Assembly: GCF_001640805.2 (NCBI RefSeq)
Contig: NC_066856.1
Coordinates: 17,041,616-17,105,615, forward strand
Length of the DNA: 64,000 nt
Reading direction: 5' to 3'
DNA from: Lates calcarifer
Taxonomy: Eukaryota; Chordata; Actinopteri; Centropomidae
Shown here: positions 62,907-64,000 of the stretch, in pieces
How positions within the stretch are numbered: position 1 is the first letter of the stretch
Layout: the number at the start of each line of letters is the position of its first letter
Notes under the pieces: model-generated
Database searches by the model: none
What the model was told of the DNA's origin: nothing
The model's input: the letters and a program-made list of their open reading frames with translations, nothing else
Translations under genes and position numbers: made by a program

Positions 62907-64000
62907 TTTGTTTTTATGCTTGTGTTGTTTATAGTACTTTGTCCTCCTGAAATGCTTTACTCACAGTTGCAGATTGATCCAGAATGATGGAAAACCTACT
63001 CTGAATAGAGAGAAAGTTTGAAGAAAAAAATATTGGCTCATACAGTATCTCTCTTTTTGTATTTTATGGACCCTTTCTAAGACCATAAACTCTCTTTGCT
63101 TAATTGAAAACTCTGCCCATGAATTAACTGCATTTGCCCTGACTGTGGAAGAACCTGATAATAGGCCATAGTTTATTTTTTCCTCTCCTGTTATTAGTCT
63201 TTCATTCTATCATCAGCTTTCCAGATGCCAGACTTTGTCCCTGTCCTTAACAGACTCACCCTTCGCTCCGCAGAGCCCTGCCCGCCAGGCCTGATATTTG
63301 TCGCAGAATGCATTTGCTCACGAATCAGTTTCAAGTAAATTAGGTAGGTTTTGCCCTGGCCAATCGGAAATCCTTTGGCAGCTTGTGTCCCTTGCTGGGG
63401 GAACAGTGGAAGGTCAAGTCATCCACCCCAGGCAATCAAGCAACTGGCCTGTTGCTTGATAGGAGGACAAGTACTGGCAGAGAGAGAGACAGACAGAGAC
63501 AGAGAGGTGGCTCCTGGCAGTCACAGATACTCTCTCCTTTACCGCTTCAACTGTGTTCTCTCCAGCTGCAAACAAAGCAGGACATTATGTTCAATTATAC
63601 TAGGCAACTATACAGCAATTAACCATCAGAGCAAACATGCCTTCACATAGATCTTATCCAGCAGCCTGTGCTGCCGACTGAGCGGGTGTTCAGTCATAAG
63701 TTTGGCTGTAAAGCCTCCATTAAAAGTTAATGTTTAGACTTGTCTGTCTGACACTGGAGTTTTGCTTCTATTTATTTGGAAAATATACAGATAATATCAG
63801 AGCTCATTTTCATGCCTTCAGAGAGACCATTTCCTGTCATTCATTTTTGTTCAGAATGAAAAACAATCTCAGTTTGTGTTATTGTCGCATAAATTATTGT
63901 CACATAAATGCAATTTTCTCAGGTCTTTGTTGTTGGTGTTCTGATAGTTTAACAGGAATACCCAGTAAAACTTCTTTGGACTTAAAGGAACATTATAATG

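Larger units (their letters stand above)
51406..64000 (+). other. dpp6: Intron continuing past the right edge of the window
   Basis: The shared DPP6 exon 2 (transmembrane segment, expected ELVGSNPPQRNWKG) is not found in any frame here, so it lies beyond 64000. The region holds a LINE-tail-like repeat, a diverged tandem duplication, a SINE-like element, a minisatellite, a CA run and a Tc1-like fragment. I recognise nothing specific in 51990-52890, 54620-55930, 56070-58360, 58400-59870, 61300-62670 and 62910-64000. Confidence 0.7.

Noticed and set aside
1..64000. CRISPR arrays, prokaryotic operons, rRNA or functional tRNA genes
   Set aside because: No regularly spaced direct repeats, ribosome-binding-site-led gene runs or rRNA segments seen. 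The tRNA-like segments are decayed SINE heads.

Overview
The window looks like nuclear DNA of a percomorph-type teleost fish. It is AT-leaning and intron-dominated, with many CA/GT microsatellites, a short Tc1-like non-autonomous transposon and several interspersed repeats familiar from fish genomes. There is no prokaryotic gene organisation: almost every open frame is short, non-homologous and without coding character.

The one gene I can identify is DPP6 (dipeptidyl-peptidase-like protein 6, the single-pass auxiliary subunit of Kv4 potassium channels), on the + strand. The anchor is the coding part of the DPP6-L first exon at 33944-34114. It begins MASLYQRFTGKIN and ends in frame at a GTAAGA donor. 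The window appears to be the 5' alternative-first-exon region. A 17-codon exon at 307-357 (MKEKSLIETAKMQGNVL, donor GTAAGG) matches my memory of another DPP6 N-terminus. A further 17-codon exon at 24248-24298 (MSMLIATQQIDTTTSKM, donor GTAAGG) sits behind a promoter-like stretch. A weaker 28-codon candidate lies at 51322-51405 (donor GTGAGT). All four end in phase 0, so each could splice to the same shared exon 2, which encodes the start of the transmembrane region and is not in the window. Each would give the channel subunit a different cytoplasmic N-terminus under a separate promoter.

Layout: 1-357 first promoter and exon A; 358-24247 intron with Tc1-like and other repeats; about 24030-24298 promoter and exon B; 24299-33480 intron; about 33480-34114 promoter, 5' leader (with a 30-T run) and exon C (DPP6-L); 34842-34911 two REST/NRSF (RE1) sites in the intron just after exon C; 34912-51321 intron; 51322-51405 candidate exon D; 51406-64000 intron with a SINE-like element, a diverged tandem duplication, a LINE-tail-like repeat, a minisatellite and a second Tc1-like copy.

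The most interesting points are the paired RE1 elements, the possible new first exons B and D, and a perfect 21-bp hairpin at 32218-32263. Names of repeat families and comparisons to mammalian isoforms come from memory; nothing was searched.
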